NCBI GenBank assembly: GCA_004010935.1 | Contig: CP026511.1 | Location: 62,001-126,000 of the forward strand | Length of the DNA stretch: 64,000 nt | From: Pseudomonadaceae bacterium SI-3 | GTDB taxonomy: Bacteria; Pseudomonadota; Gammaproteobacteria; Pseudomonadales; Pseudomonadaceae | Direction: 5' to 3' | Shown: positions 27,306-36,539 of the stretch, one piece after another | Numbering within the stretch: position 1 is the first letter of the stretch | How the letters are laid out: every line of letters begins with the position of its first letter | Notes under the pieces: generated by a model | What the model was told of the DNA's origin: nothing | The model's database searches: none | What the model saw: the letters and a program-made list of their open reading frames with translations, nothing else | Translations under genes and position numbers: made by a program

Positions 27306-28100
27306 CTACCGCTTGATCACGCACACCCGGTCTGTACAGGTGCCGGCGTGGGTGGCGTCCAGGCTTTCCGTTGCGTCGCGGGTACCGACGGTTTCGCCAG
27401 CCAGGCCGCCGCCAGTCGGGGAGGCGGTTCCGGTGTTTTCCGGGTAGTCCGTACCGGCCCGTTTGGCCGCAGTGCCCACGTCGTAGCGCCCGGTATCGCC
27501 GGAGCCTGTGTGGGTGTCGGCCCCATGACCGGTACTCGCTGTACCCGTTGTGCCGGTGACCGGAGCAGCCGTATCGCGGGTTCCGGTTGAATGGCTCTCT
27601 GTCCCGGCTGCATGGCTGGTGGACCCCGCGAAATGCTTGTCCAGGTGACTGTCACCGCCGGTGGCGCCGGCATAGGGGCTGGTCGCTCCGGCATAGCCAG
27701 GGGTCGAACTTGCACCGGCGCTGTCGTCGATATTGAGCGCGCCGTTGTACTCCAATGCGTCACGTGCGCGGAGCAGCTGATCCTCGTCGTACACGTCGAC
27801 TGCGATCACCAGCGAGCCGCGGCGCACGGCCTCCGGATATGCTGTGGCATGGCGACGGTGTTCTTCATGCGGCTCATGGCCGAACAACGACTTGAAGAAG
27901 TGCGCGACTTTGGACTCGTGATGTTCGCGGTCGACGGTTTCGCTAGTGGTGGAATAGGGCGCGTCGTAGGCATGGATCTCCGCGCGGTCGGCGCCCACGG
28001 AATGAATCTGTTCTCTGGCGATGCCCCGCGACATCAGGTCACCCTGTGTGCGGTTGGCATCGGTCAGCGTTGCGAACGCTGCTACTAGTGTGTGTTTCAT
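27306..28100 (-). CDS. YflT/general-stress-17M-like protein with Gly/Thr-rich tail
   Basis: A 264-residue protein. The first 120 residues form a ferredoxin-like stress-protein module: TLVAAFATLTDANRTQGDLM, IHSVGADRAEI, then RGSLVIAVDVYDEDQLLRAR, as in general stress protein 17M/YflT. After residue 125 the sequence becomes low-complexity, rich in Gly, Thr, Ala and Ser with repeated GTTGT- and TGHGADTHTG-like runs, likely disordered, and ends with a short CTDRVCVIKR segment holding two cysteines. The ribosome site GAGGTGAACC precedes the ATG. Likely cytoplasmic and stress-induced; function not established. Confidence 0.75.
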   Translation of the reverse strand: MKHTLVAAFATLTDANRTQGDLMSRGIAREQIHSVGADRAEIHAYDAPYSTTSETVDREHHESKVAHFFKSLFGHEPHEEHRRHATAYPEAVRRGSLVIAVDVYDEDQLLRARDALEYNGALNIDDSAGASSTPGYAGATSPYAGATGGDSHLDKHFAGSTSHAAGTESHSTGTRDTAAPVTGTTGTASTGHGADTHTGSGDTGRYDVGTAAKRAGTDYPENTGTASPTGGGLAGETVGTRDATESLDATHAGTCTDRVCVIKR

Positions 28101-28460
28101 GGTTCACCTCGCGTTGTGTTGAACAACTGGGTAGTCGAGCGCTGCGCTGTCAGTACCGCCGACACGTATGGGTGCGGGTAACCACGGCAGCCTTCTGCTT
28201 GATCGGCGGCAACAAGAGCAACGCTCATTGATATTGGGTCGGGACGTACCGCTATAGTTCAGATCAGCGGTCGGAAACTCGGCCGACCTGGCTTGCGCAG
28301 GCGATGGCGGCTCAAGGCGAGATGGGCGTTTGGTTGAGGATGAAGGCGCTTGATGACGGCCGTCAGCGCTGCCCATGACGGCGAACGCAGGGGACGGCAG
28401 CTGCAGTGTTGCGTCGGCCTGAAGGCGGGTGCAGGGTGGGGCTTCGCTGGTGTGTTCGAA
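28101..28460. other. gap upstream of YflT-like gene
   Basis: About 360 bases between the YflT-like start and the end of yghU. It should contain the promoter of the YflT-like gene. I see no gene, RNA or repeat family in it. Confidence 0.5.
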
Positions 28461-28485
28461 GGCCGGTCAGTTTGCCTGACCGGCC
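28461..28485 (-). terminator. possible terminator of yghU
   Basis: Perfect 10-base stem (GGCCGGTCAG / CTGACCGGCC) with 5-base loop, 8 bases beyond the yghU stop. The following minus-strand sequence has only a short T pair, so it is a weak or partial terminator. Confidence 0.6.
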
Positions 28486-28492
28486 GCGTGGC

Positions 28493-29335
28493 TTAGTCCA
28501 GGTCCGACGCGTCGTGGCGTTCCGGCGCTTGTTCGGACTCATCGCCCCAGGTGCGATTGACCTTGCGTCCGCGAATCACCCCCGGCCGCTCGGCCACCTC
28601 AGCGGCCCAGCGCTGTACGTGTTTGTAGTCCTGCACGGAGAGGAATTCACCGGCCTCGTACAGCTCACCGCGGGCCAGCACGCCGTACCAGGGCCAGATG
28701 GCCATGTCGGCGATGGTGTATTCGTCGCCAGCGATGTAGCGGTTGTCGGCCAGCTGGCGGTCGAGCACGTCGAGTTGGCGCTTGACCTCCATGGCGTAGC
28801 GGTTGATCGGGTACTCGTACTTCTCCGGTGCATAGGCATAGAAATGCCCGAAGCCGCCGCCGAGGAAGGGCGCCGAGCCCATCTGCCAGAACAACCAGTT
28901 CAGGGTTTCGGTCCGTGCGCGGGTTTCGGTCGGCAGGAACGCGCCGAATTTCTCGGCGAGATACATCAGGATCGAGCCGGACTCGAACACCCGCAGCGGT
29001 TCGCCTTCGACGCTGTGGTCGGCGAGTGCAGGAATCTTGGAGTTCGGATTGATCTCGACAAAGCCGCTGCCGAACTGGTCGCCATCACCGATCTTGATCA
29101 GCCAGGCGTCGTATTCGGCACCGCTGTGGCCGAGCGCCAGCAGCTCTTCGAGCATGATCGAGACCTTCACCCCGTTGGGTGTGGCCAGCGAATACAGCTG
29201 CAGGGGATGCTTGCCCACCGGCAGCGCCTTCTCTTCCCGCGCTCCGGCGGTAGGCGCGTTGATGCTGGCAAACTTGCCGCCCGAGGGCGCGTCGTGGGTC
29301 CAGACTTTTGGCGGTACGTAAGGGGTGTCAGGCAT
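28493..29335 (-). CDS. yghU: YghU-type glutathione S-transferase / disulfide-bond oxidoreductase
   Basis: A 280-residue cytosolic GST-fold protein. The extended N-terminus (PYVPPKVWTHDAPSGGKFAS INAP region) before the thioredoxin-like domain is characteristic of YghU/YfcG-like proteins. Glutathione-site text includes YSLATPNGVKVSIML, INPNSKIPAL and the SNAIL-like FESGSILMYLAEKFG. The C-terminal helical domain carries YAPEKYEYPINRYAMEVKRQ and YTIADMAIWPWYG. Family members reduce disulfides and organic peroxides using two glutathiones. ATG 29335 is set by GAGGAG upstream; the longer frame to 29374 has no site. Confidence 0.92.
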   Translation of the reverse strand: MPDTPYVPPKVWTHDAPSGGKFASINAPTAGAREEKALPVGKHPLQLYSLATPNGVKVSIMLEELLALGHSGAEYDAWLIKIGDGDQFGSGFVEINPNSKIPALADHSVEGEPLRVFESGSILMYLAEKFGAFLPTETRARTETLNWLFWQMGSAPFLGGGFGHFYAYAPEKYEYPINRYAMEVKRQLDVLDRQLADNRYIAGDEYTIADMAIWPWYGVLARGELYEAGEFLSVQDYKHVQRWAAEVAERPGVIRGRKVNRTWGDESEQAPERHDASDLD

Positions 29336-29499
29336 GGGCAATCTCCTCGAGTGGGTTGAACCGGGGATGTGCACAGCATCCTACGCGTTTGGACGGCAGG
29401 GTCGAAATCAAGCGGGTTGATAGTGGGCATCAACGATGCGCAGGCGTGCGCGATCTTTAGGTGGGCAGCGCTGGTAGTCCGTGGCTAAACGGGCCTAGT

Positions 29500-29523
29500 G
29501 ATCGCCAGCAAGCTGGCGCCTAC
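29500..29523. repeat. REP palindrome (GATCGCCAGC family), single copy
   Basis: GATCGCCAGCAAGCTGGCGC followed by CTAC, between yghU and the histidine kinase. One base differs from the family consensus. Confidence 0.8.
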
Positions 29524-29552
29524 AGCGATCTATCCAGAGCGACGTTGGCGAG

Positions 29553-30704
29553 TCAGGACTCTCGGAAATGCGGCAGGTCGTGTTTGGTCAGCGGCAGCCG
29601 GACGATAAAGGTCGTGCCTTGCTCGGCATTGGATTCGACATGAATGGTGCCCTGGTGGGCGGCCACGATCTCGCTGGCAATATAGAGCCCCAGGCCTAGC
29701 CCGGAGTGAGGTCCATGCTCACCAGCGGCGTACTGAGAGTGTCGGCTCATGGGGTTGAAGATGTCAGCAATTGCCTCCTCCGCAATCGGCTCGCCCTGGT
29801 TGTGCACGGAAAACACCGCATGCGCCTGTTCGGGGTGCAAGGCCACCCTGATCTGGGACGTGGCGCTGCCGTGCTGCACAGCGTTGCCGATCAGATTGGA
29901 AAAAACCTGCTCCATCCGCGACGCGTCGAACAGCCCGGTCAGGTTTCCGCTGGTCTCGCAGAGAATGTTGCGGTCCGGGTGATAGGCCAGCACTTCTTCG
30001 GCCATGCCTTCGCACACTGCTGCCAGATTGGTTTCCACCCGGTGCACCGGAATGCCTGCACCGCTCTGCGAACGGGTGAAATCGAGCAGGTCGTTAACGA
30101 TCTTGTTGGCACGTTTGACGCTGGTATAGATGCGCGACGCCAACATGGTCGGCTTGGGCCCGAGGCTGCCGTCGAGCAACAGCACTTCCGCACCGAGCTG
30201 AATCGCGCCCAGAGGCGTGCGCAAATCGTGTCCAAGGATGCCCAGAAAAACATTGCGCGTGCCGTTGACCGTTTGTGAGTAGCTGGCCACGGACTCGGCG
30301 AGCGCTTGGTCGATGGCCTCGTTGAAGCGGGTCATGTCCTCGACTTCGAAGTCAGTGCCTGACTTGATTGCCTGCAACCACTTGCTCAGTACGCTGGAGC
30401 GCAGGGCGCGGTACTCGGAAACCATTTCATCGATGCTGAAGCCGGCGTCATGACGCAACACGGCGTGAGTTTGCGCCGCCGTTTCACCGCCGCTTTTGTG
30501 GGTGTTGCCGACGGATTTGTTGAACTGCTGGGCTTTGGACTGACTGGTGCTCAGGTCCTCGGCAATCGTTCGCAGCATCTGCTCGGCATGGTCCCGTAGG
30601 GCTTCGGTGTCCATGGAGCGGGATCCCAGAATGGTTCTGGCGAAGTCTTCCCACGACTGGAGAATGGGCTCGAGGTTGTCGAGAATGAAATTGGCAAGGC
30701 GCAT
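29553..30704 (-). CDS. sensor histidine kinase with RsbRD-like N-terminal domain
   Basis: A 383-residue soluble kinase. Residues 1-140 (MRLANFILDNLEPILQSWED, then FSIDEMVSEYRALRSSVL) are helical and resemble the RsbRD/heme-globin-like sensory module found before histidine kinases. HisKA follows with FLGILGHDLRTPLGAIQLG (H-box) and the ATPase domain has SNLIGNAVQHG, VHNQGEPI in place of the usual D-x-G-x-G, and HSGLGLGLYIA. There is no receiver domain and no adjacent response regulator. ATG 30704 is used because the longer start (30719) has no better site; GGAG is 11 bases upstream. Its promoter lies next to the tandem repeat array. Confidence 0.88.
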   Translation of the reverse strand: MRLANFILDNLEPILQSWEDFARTILGSRSMDTEALRDHAEQMLRTIAEDLSTSQSKAQQFNKSVGNTHKSGGETAAQTHAVLRHDAGFSIDEMVSEYRALRSSVLSKWLQAIKSGTDFEVEDMTRFNEAIDQALAESVASYSQTVNGTRNVFLGILGHDLRTPLGAIQLGAEVLLLDGSLGPKPTMLASRIYTSVKRANKIVNDLLDFTRSQSGAGIPVHRVETNLAAVCEGMAEEVLAYHPDRNILCETSGNLTGLFDASRMEQVFSNLIGNAVQHGSATSQIRVALHPEQAHAVFSVHNQGEPIAEEAIADIFNPMSRHSQYAAGEHGPHSGLGLGLYIASEIVAAHQGTIHVESNAEQGTTFIVRLPLTKHDLPHFRES

Positions 30705-31006
30705 CGGGCTGCTCCGCAAGGTTGGACGCCGCTAAGCTCACCTGGACAACGGTGGCGTCTTGCCCACGGCTGATGCGGATGTGGCCGACGCGAAATCAAA
30801 GGGTCGTGTAACGCGCTCAGTATGCACGAGCGCTGTCGCAGTTATGGCGCGAACCGCTGCTCGGTCACCGGACGGCGGCCTGGGGAAGTCCTGGAGGAAC
30901 GGTCAGCAGGTCAGCAGCGAACACCCAGGCCCAGGGGGGGCACCTCGTAAGGTTGATCAAGCAAATTTGATAGGGATCGTCGGCATCGGATAGCCGAGCG
31001 GCTTTT

Positions 31007-31076
31007 GTAGGAGCCAGCTTGCTGGCGATCCGGGGCTGCAGGGCGTTATCTGATCGCCAGCAAGCTGGCTCCTACA
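31007..31076. repeat. REP pair (BIME) in array unit 1
   Basis: GTAGGAGCCAGCTTGCTGGC and its inverse face each other across about 22 bases including GGGGCTGCAGGGCG. Confidence 0.88.
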
Positions 31077-31337
31077 GGGGAAATGGCTTACTGCTGATTG
31101 CCCACGGCTGATGCGGATGTGGCCGACGCGAAATCAAAGGGTCGTGTGACGCGCGCCCAGTATGCACGAGCCCTGTCGCAGTTATGGCGCGAACCGCTGC
31201 TCGGTCACCGGGCGGCGGCCTGGGGAAGTCTAGAGGAACGGTCAGTAGCGAACGCCCATGCCCAGGCGGTGCGGCTCTGCAGGTCGATCAAGCAGATTCG
31301 ATAGGGATCGTCGGCATCGGATAGCCGAGCGGTTTTT

Positions 31338-31407
31338 GTAGGAGCCAGCTTGCTGGCGACCCGGGGCTGCAGGGCGTTATCTGATCGCCAGCAAGCTGGC
31401 TCCTACA
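31338..31407. repeat. REP pair (BIME) in array unit 2
   Basis: Same inverted pair and spacer as in unit 1, with a single base change (GCGACC for GCGATC). Confidence 0.88.
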
Positions 31408-31669
31408 AGGGAGATGGCTTACTGCTGATTGCCCACGGCTTATGCGGATGTGGCCGACGCGAAATCAAAGGGTCGTGTAACGCGCACCCGGTATGCACCA
31501 GCCCTGTCGCAGTTATGGCGCGAACCGCTGCTCGGTCACCGGGCGGCGGCCTGGGTAAGTCTTGGAGGAACGGTCCGCAGCGTACGCCGAGGCCCAGGCG
31601 GTACGGCTCGGCAGGTCGATCAAGCAGATTCGATAGGGGTCGTGGGCATCGGATAGCCGAGCGGTTTTT

Positions 31670-31738
31670 GTAGGAGCCAGCTTGCTGGCGATCCGGGGCT
31701 GCAGGGCGTTATTGATCGCCAGCAAGCTGGCTCCTACA
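31670..31738. repeat. REP pair (BIME) in array unit 3
   Basis: Same inverted pair, spacer one base shorter (GCGTTATTGATC). Confidence 0.88.
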
Positions 31739-31761
31739 GGGGAGATGGCTTACGGCTGAAA

Positions 31762-31800
31762 CGAAAAAGCCGCTGCCCAGATCATGGTGCAGCGGCTTTA
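31762..31800 (-). terminator. rho-independent terminator of trpBA
   Basis: An 11-base stem (AAAGCCGCTGC / GCAGCGGCTTT) with a 12-base loop; on the minus strand it runs into TTTTTCGTTT. It sits 21 bases past the trpA stop. Confidence 0.92.
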
Positions 31801-31820
31801 GGTTCGTTTTGCGAGAGAGC

Positions 31821-32630
31821 TTAGCCGCGAGCGCCCCGCACCCCTTCGCTCAACTCACGGCACAGACCGAGCACGCCCTTGACGGCTTGTTCAGAGGTTT
31901 CGGCATTGGCGATCTGGTCGATCAGCGCCGAGCCCACCACCACGCCATCGGCCAGTCGGGCGATGGCAGCGGCCTGGTCCGGGGTGCGGATGCCGAAGCC
32001 GATGCACAGCGGCAGATCGGTGTGGCGCTTGAGGCGGGCCACGGCTTCTTCGACGTGTTCCAGCGTTGCCGAACCGGCACCGGTCACACCGGCCACCGAG
32101 ACGTAGTAGACGAAGCCCGAGCTGCCGTTGAGCACGGTCGGCAGGCGCTTGTCGTCGGTGGTCGGGGTGGTCAGGCGGATGAAGTCGATGCCCGCGGCCT
32201 GGGCCGGGTCGCAGAGGTCTTCGTTATGCTCCGGCGGCAGGTCAACGACGATCAGGCCGTCGACGCCTGCTTCCACCGCCTCGGCAAGGAAGCGTTCGAC
32301 GCCCATCTTGTGGATGGGGTTGAAGTAGCCCATCAGCACCAGCGGCGTGGTCTGATTGCCCTCGCGAAATTCGCGAACCATTTGCAGGGTTTTCGCCAAG
32401 TCCTGCTTGGCCGCCAGGGCGCGGATGTTCGCGAGCTGGATCGCCGGGCCGTCGGCCATCGGGTCGGTGAAGGGCATGCCCAGTTCGATGACGTCGGCGC
32501 CGGCGTCTGGCAGGCCCTTGAGGATGGCCAGCGAGGTGGCGTAGTCCGGGTCGCCGCCGGTGACGAAGGTCACCAGGGCCGCGCGGTTTTCCTGTTTCAG
32601 CTGGTCGAAGCGCGTCTGCAAACGGCTCAT
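31821..32630 (-). CDS. trpA: tryptophan synthase alpha subunit
   Basis: A 269-residue TIM-barrel subunit that cleaves indole-3-glycerol phosphate to indole and glyceraldehyde 3-phosphate, passing indole to TrpB. Catalytic E49 is in [11 protein letters not shown] and D60 in MADGP; the phosphate-binding loops [12 protein letters not shown] and GFGIRTPDQ are present. The ATG overlaps the trpB stop (ATGA), so translation is coupled. With trpB and the divergent trpI it forms the pseudomonad-type trpBA unit, induced by indoleglycerol phosphate through TrpI rather than by attenuation. Confidence 0.97.
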   Translation of the reverse strand: MSRLQTRFDQLKQENRAALVTFVTGGDPDYATSLAILKGLPDAGADVIELGMPFTDPMADGPAIQLANIRALAAKQDLAKTLQMVREFREGNQTTPLVLMGYFNPIHKMGVERFLAEAVEAGVDGLIVVDLPPEHNEDLCDPAQAAGIDFIRLTTPTTDDKRLPTVLNGSSGFVYYVSVAGVTGAGSATLEHVEEAVARLKRHTDLPLCIGFGIRTPDQAAAIARLADGVVVGSALIDQIANAETSEQAVKGVLGLCRELSEGVRGARG

Positions 32631-33838
32631 ATATGTTCTTCCTGTTCGTCGTAGTGGTGCATGACGGTCTGCATGTCCTTGTCGCCGCGGCCGGAGAGGT
32701 TGATCACCATCAGGTGATCCTTCGGCAGGCCGGGGGCGCGCTTGAAGACTTCAGCCAGCGCGTGGGCGCTTTCCAGGGCCGGGATGATCCCTTCCAGGCG
32801 ACAGCACTTGTGGAACGCGGCGAGGGCTTCGTCGTCGGTCACCGAGGTGTATTCGACGCGGCCGATGTCATGCAACCAGGCGTGTTCCGGGCCGATGCCT
32901 GGGTAGTCGAGGCCGGCGGAGATCGAGTGAGCGTCGATGATCTGACCGTCGTCGTCCTGCAGCAGGAAGGTGCGGTTGCCGTGCAGCACGCCCGGCACGC
33001 CGCCGTTGAGGCTCGCGGCATGCTTGCCGGATTCGATGCCGTGGCCAGCTGCTTCGACGCCAATGATCTTGACGTCTTTATCGTCGAGGAAGGGGTGGAA
33101 CAGGCCCATGGCGTTGGAGCCGCCACCGATGCAGGCCACCAGCGAATCGGGCAGGCGACCTTCTTGCGCCATCATCTGGTCACGGGTTTCCTTGCCGATC
33201 ACGGACTGGAAATCGCGAACCATGGCCGGGTAGGGGTGCGGGCCGGCGACGGTGCCGATCAGGTAGAAGGTGTCGTGGATATTGGTCACCCAGTCGCGCA
33301 GGGCTTCGTTCATCGCGTCTTTCAGGGTGCCGGTGCCGGCGGTGACCGGGATCACCGTGGCGCCGAGCAGCTTCATGCGGAAGACGTTGGCCTGCTGGCG
33401 CTCGATGTCGGTGGTGCCCATGTAGATCACGCACTGCATGCCGAAGCGCGCGGCCACGGTGGCAGTGGCCACGCCGTGCATGCCGGCGCCGGTCTCGGCG
33501 ATGATGCGCTGCTTGCCCATGCGCCGCGCCAGGAGGATCTGGCCGATGCAGTTGTTGATCTTGTGCGCGCCGGTGTGATTCAGCTCTTCGCGCTTGAGGT
33601 AGATCTTCGCGCCGCCGCAGAACTCGGTCAGGCGCTCGGCGTAGTACAGCGGGGAGGGGCGGCCGACGTAGTCGCGCTGGAAGTACGCGAGTTCCTTGGC
33701 AAACTCGGGATCGGTCTTGGCTTTCTCGTACTCGGCGGCCAGCTCATGGATGAGCGGCATCAGGGTTTCGGCGACGTACTGACCGCCAAAGTGGCCAAAC
33801 AGGCCCTTGGCATCAGGGCCGCTGCGGAATGAGGTCAT
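32627..33838 (-). CDS. trpB: tryptophan synthase beta subunit
   Basis: A 403-residue PLP enzyme that condenses indole with serine to tryptophan. The PLP lysine lies in [14 protein letters not shown]; the substrate loop [10 protein letters not shown] and the phosphate-binding GGGSNAMG are intact. Two in-frame ATGs exist: 33844 and 33838. GGAG touches the first but is 6 bases from the second, so 33838 ([12 protein letters not shown]) is preferred. Overlaps trpA by four bases. The promoter is shared with the divergent trpI. Confidence 0.96.
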   Translation of the reverse strand: MTSFRSGPDAKGLFGHFGGQYVAETLMPLIHELAAEYEKAKTDPEFAKELAYFQRDYVGRPSPLYYAERLTEFCGGAKIYLKREELNHTGAHKINNCIGQILLARRMGKQRIIAETGAGMHGVATATVAARFGMQCVIYMGTTDIERQQANVFRMKLLGATVIPVTAGTGTLKDAMNEALRDWVTNIHDTFYLIGTVAGPHPYPAMVRDFQSVIGKETRDQMMAQEGRLPDSLVACIGGGSNAMGLFHPFLDDKDVKIIGVEAAGHGIESGKHAASLNGGVPGVLHGNRTFLLQDDDGQIIDAHSISAGLDYPGIGPEHAWLHDIGRVEYTSVTDDEALAAFHKCCRLEGIIPALESAHALAEVFKRAPGLPKDHLMVINLSGRGDKDMQTVMHHYDEQEEHI

Positions 33839-33970
33839 GGTCATCTCCTGCGGAAAAGGGTGGCGGCCATCCAGACACGAGTAAGGATTGCGCGATGGGC
33901 GGAAAATTAACCGACTCTGGCCCGGATAAAAAGCGATAAGATCGCCTCGACCTGTCAGGAAAACTCACTA
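33839..33970. promoter_or_regulatory. divergent trpB-trpI control region
   Basis: A 132-base gap between the divergent starts. In other pseudomonads TrpI binds here and, with indoleglycerol phosphate, activates trpBA while repressing itself. AT-rich blocks (GGAAAATTAACC, GATAAAAAGCGATAAGATC) are consistent with promoters. The exact operators are not assigned from sequence alone. Confidence 0.7.
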
Positions 33971-34855
33971 ATGAGCCAAGCCCTTCCTCCCCTCAATGCA
34001 CTTCGCGCTTTCGAAGCGGCCGCCCGGTTGCAGAGCGTAAGCCAAGCGGCTGCGGAACTCAGCGTGACGCACGGAGCCGTCAGCCGGCAGATCCGGTTGC
34101 TCGAAGACGACCTTGGCGTGGCGCTGTTCAGCAAGGAAGGTCGCGGCGTAAAACTCACCGATGCAGGGCTGCGGTTGCGTGATGCAGCAGGCGAGGCCTT
34201 CGAGCGGTTGCGCGACAGCTGCGCCGAGCTGCGCCAGCAGACCGCCGATGCGCCGTTCGTGCTCGGCTGTCCGGGCAGCCTGCTGGCGCGCTGGTTCATT
34301 CCGCGGCTGGACAGGCTCAACCGCGATCTGCCGGATCTGCATTTGCAACTGTCCGCCAGCGAGGGCGAGCTGGACCCACGCAGGCCGGGGCTGGACGCCA
34401 CCCTGCTCTATGCCGAGCCGCCGTGGCCAGCCGATATGCAGGTATTCGAGCTGGCCACCGAATGCATCGGCCCGGTACTGAGCCCGCATCATCCGAACTG
34501 TGCGGCGTTGCGCCAGGCACCGCCGTCGGTGCTGTTCAACGAAGCGCTGCTCTACACCGCGTCGCGTCCGCAGGCGTGGCCCGCCTGGGCCCAGGGCAAT
34601 GGGCTTGATCCCAGCATGTTGCGCATGGGGCAGGGCTTCGAGCATCTCTACTTTTTGCTGGAAGCGGCGCTGGCCGGGCTGGGTGTCGCCATCGCACCGC
34701 AGCAATTGGTGGCCGATGACCTGCGCCAGGGCCGCTTGCTGGCGCCCTGGGGATTCGTCGAAACCCGGGCGCGGCTGTCGCTGTGGGTGCCGTCACGGCG
34801 CACGGATCGACGCGCTGAGCGATTGGCGGACTGGTTGCGCCAGCAGCTGGCTTGA
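33971..34855 (+). CDS. trpI: LysR-type activator of trpBA
   Basis: A 294-residue LysR regulator. The N-terminal winged helix-turn-helix reads [20 protein letters not shown], then [18 protein letters not shown]. The C-terminal effector domain (about residue 90 on) binds the inducer, known in this family to be indole-3-glycerol phosphate. Placement divergent from trpBA, the standard Pseudomonas arrangement, identifies it; by sequence alone it also resembles GcvA-type LysR proteins. The ribosome site AGGAAAACTCACTA precedes the ATG. Confidence 0.94.
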   Translation: MSQALPPLNALRAFEAAARLQSVSQAAAELSVTHGAVSRQIRLLEDDLGVALFSKEGRGVKLTDAGLRLRDAAGEAFERLRDSCAELRQQTADAPFVLGCPGSLLARWFIPRLDRLNRDLPDLHLQLSASEGELDPRRPGLDATLLYAEPPWPADMQVFELATECIGPVLSPHHPNCAALRQAPPSVLFNEALLYTASRPQAWPAWAQGNGLDPSMLRMGQGFEHLYFLLEAALAGLGVAIAPQQLVADDLRQGRLLAPWGFVETRARLSLWVPSRRTDRRAERLADWLRQQLA

Positions 34856-35167
34856 TGGAGCCCAGCCTAGGTGAGACGTGAAAGATCGAGCGGTTTTTGA
34901 CTTCGATGGCCCGTGGTCGGAACGGCAGCGCGGCGCTCGTAGCGGTTCGTCTCGTAAGATTTCGTAACATCTTCTGGGGTGCACTTTAGGATTTTTCCGC
35001 AGCCCGCACCAGAAGCGCAATGCGCGTTTCGCCTCATTCGTATCGGTAAGGCACTCGACGGCTGATTTCTCGATTTTCATGAACTCACAAACGGCCCGGG
35101 CGCTCGGTATTTATGTGAGCGCCATCCTCTGGTGCTGACTTCCAATCAATCACAGAGGAGAAGCACG
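34856..35167. other. gap between trpI and EF-hand gene
   Basis: About 310 bases with no gene that I can support. The right end has AT-rich promoter-like sequence (GGTATTTATGTG) and the AGAGGAGAAG ribosome site of the next gene. Confidence 0.5.
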
Positions 35168-35497
35168 ATGACTAACAAACTTCACACAATGCTCGGTGGT
35201 ATTGCACTCGCAACGGCCATGGCGGCCAGCGCTCCGGCCTTCGCGGAAGTAGGCGATTTCGACGTATGGGATAAAGACAATTCCGGCGTGGTCACCATGG
35301 GCGAATGGGACACCGGTTTCGATAACGACGCCTTGTTCACCAGCTGGGACAGCGACAAGGACGGCATGCTCTCCAACAACGAGTACGGACAAGGTCTGTA
35401 CGACGCCTATGACGCCGACGATAGCGGCGATTGGAACGAGACGGAATACAACGCCTTCTATGACGACGCGGGTGATGGTGGCTGGCTGGATATCTAA
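35168..35497 (+). CDS. secreted EF-hand calcium-binding protein
   Basis: A 109-residue protein with a clear signal peptide (residues 1-26, ending SAPAFAEVG), so periplasmic or secreted. The mature part is very acidic and holds three EF-hand loops: DKDNSGVVTMGEW, DSDKDGMLSNNEY and DADDSGDWNETEY, each with Asp at positions 1, 3 and 5 and Glu at 12. It probably binds Ca2+ as a buffer or sensor in the envelope. ATG 35168 follows AGAGGAGAAGCACG. It is followed by a hairpin at 35514 and a second secreted-protein gene. Confidence 0.88.
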   Translation: MTNKLHTMLGGIALATAMAASAPAFAEVGDFDVWDKDNSGVVTMGEWDTGFDNDALFTSWDSDKDGMLSNNEYGQGLYDAYDADDSGDWNETEYNAFYDDAGDGGWLDI

Positions 35498-35513
35498 CGT
35501 ATCCGCTCTGCAT

Positions 35514-35553
35514 CCATGAAAAGACCCCTGACGTACTGGCGGGCTTTTCATGG
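35514..35553 (+). terminator. probable terminator after EF-hand gene
   Basis: Long stem CATGAAAAGACCC / GGGCTTTTCATG with one bulged A and about 13 loop bases; CTTTTC provides a short T-rich side. Symmetric, so it could act in both directions. Confidence 0.7.
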
Positions 35554-35638
35554 TGCGGGCCGCTCGCCTAGCAGTATCTCGTGAGCGTTGGAGTTAGGTC
35601 TGTCGCTCTGCAAAGAACCTATCGCAAGAGAGGTTTCC

Positions 35639-36301
35639 ATGAACACGATTACGAAAACGCTGATTGCAACCGCTATCGCCGGATTCGCGACTGCTCCACT
35701 TGCAGCGGAATCGGGTAATGCCCCTAGCCCTTACCAGAAGCACGATGGGACCTGGATCAGCCTGAACGGCACCGTAGAGTCGGTGAAGCCCGATTCCTTC
35801 ATGCTCAACTACGGCAAGGGCAGCATCGTCGTCGAGATGGACGACTGGGACTGGTACTCCGAAGGCACCGCCTTGACGGCTGGGGACAAGGTGACGGTCT
35901 ATGGTGATGTGGATGACGACATATTCGAAGTGACGTCGATCGAGGCCAACAGTGTTTATGTCGAGGGTCTGAACAGCTTCTTCTTCGCCAGCGCCAACGA
36001 TGAAGAAACGCCATGGCGGACCGCAACCTTTGTGCCCTCTGCCGAAACCACGATTCAGGGCACCGTGCAATCGGTCAAGGATCGAGAACTCACCCTCGAT
36101 ACGGGTGACGGCTCGCTGACCATCAATACCCTCACCATGTCCTATAACCCTTTGGACAAGGACGGTTTCCAGCAGGTCGAGAAGGGCGACCGCATCAGTG
36201 TCATGGGACAAATGGACCCTGCCTTCTTTGGCAATCGTGAGTTCAACGCGAAGTCGATCATCACGATTTCCGACGACAGCCAGCAAGAGCAGAACAGCTA
36301 G
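35639..36301 (+). CDS. periplasmic protein with OB-fold-like repeats
   Basis: A 220-residue protein with a signal peptide (residues 1-23, ending APLAAES). Two similar beta-rich units can be read: one from LNGTVESVKPDSFMLNYGKG to GDKVTVYGDVDDDIFEV, and one from IQGTVQSVKDRELTLDTGDG to GDRISVMGQMDP. Each has the pattern G-T-V-x-S-V ... L-x-x-G-D-x-(I/V)-x-V, typical of small periplasmic OB-fold (BOF/DUF5666-like) proteins. Ligand unknown; envelope role is inferred. ATG 35639 is used because the signal peptide starts there; GAGAGG precedes it. Confidence 0.75.
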   Translation: MNTITKTLIATAIAGFATAPLAAESGNAPSPYQKHDGTWISLNGTVESVKPDSFMLNYGKGSIVVEMDDWDWYSEGTALTAGDKVTVYGDVDDDIFEVTSIEANSVYVEGLNSFFFASANDEETPWRTATFVPSAETTIQGTVQSVKDRELTLDTGDGSLTINTLTMSYNPLDKDGFQQVEKGDRISVMGQMDPAFFGNREFNAKSIITISDDSQQEQNS

Positions 36302-36333
36302 TTCGCGACCTACGCGCATCATCTCCTGTTTCG

Positions 36334-36365
36334 CCCGTTTCGCTTCTGCGAAGCGGGTTTTTTTT
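36334..36365 (+). terminator. rho-independent terminator after OB-fold gene
   Basis: A 10-base stem (CCCGTTTCGC / GCGAAGCGGG, one G-T pair), TTCT loop and eight Ts. Confidence 0.93.
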
Positions 36366-36539
36366 GGAAAGCGTCCAGCCGCGGTAGCTGAGTAACTCCC
36401 CTTCGTTGCCGATGAGCGGTTGTGCCACTCGTCCGGCGCCACTAAATCGACACCATCATTGCCGATACAGTCCAGATACCCACCGAGCGGCCATGTTGCC
36501 TGTCCGTGGGACTGTCTGTAGTCGTTCGGGAGAACAGTG

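Larger units (their letters stand above)
30761..31758. repeat. three-unit tandem array, about 335 bases per unit, with REP pairs
   Basis: Three head-to-tail units begin at 30761, 31099 and 31430 with TGCCCACGGCTGATGCGGAT (TTATGC in unit 3). Each unit has two parts. The first is a coding-like relic of about 65 codons running to a TAG, with text such as DVADAKSKGRVTR, LSQLWREPLLGHR and a CRSIKQIR end in unit 2; units 1 and 3 carry frame-shifting differences. The second is an inverted REP pair. No intact gene is present in the approximately 1.1 kb gap. The array separates the kinase promoter from the trpA terminator. Confidence 0.88.

Noticed and set aside
31098..31304. 68-codon frame in array unit 2 as a real gene
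   Set aside because: It has no ribosome site and is broken in units 1 and 3; better described as a coding relic in a repeat.
30761..31758. CRISPR array
   Set aside because: Units are about 335 bases, nearly identical over their whole length, with no short repeats and unique spacers and no cas genes.
32633..33832. Long plus-strand frame (399 codons) antisense to trpB
   Set aside because: High-GC shadow frame; the minus strand encodes an intact TrpB.
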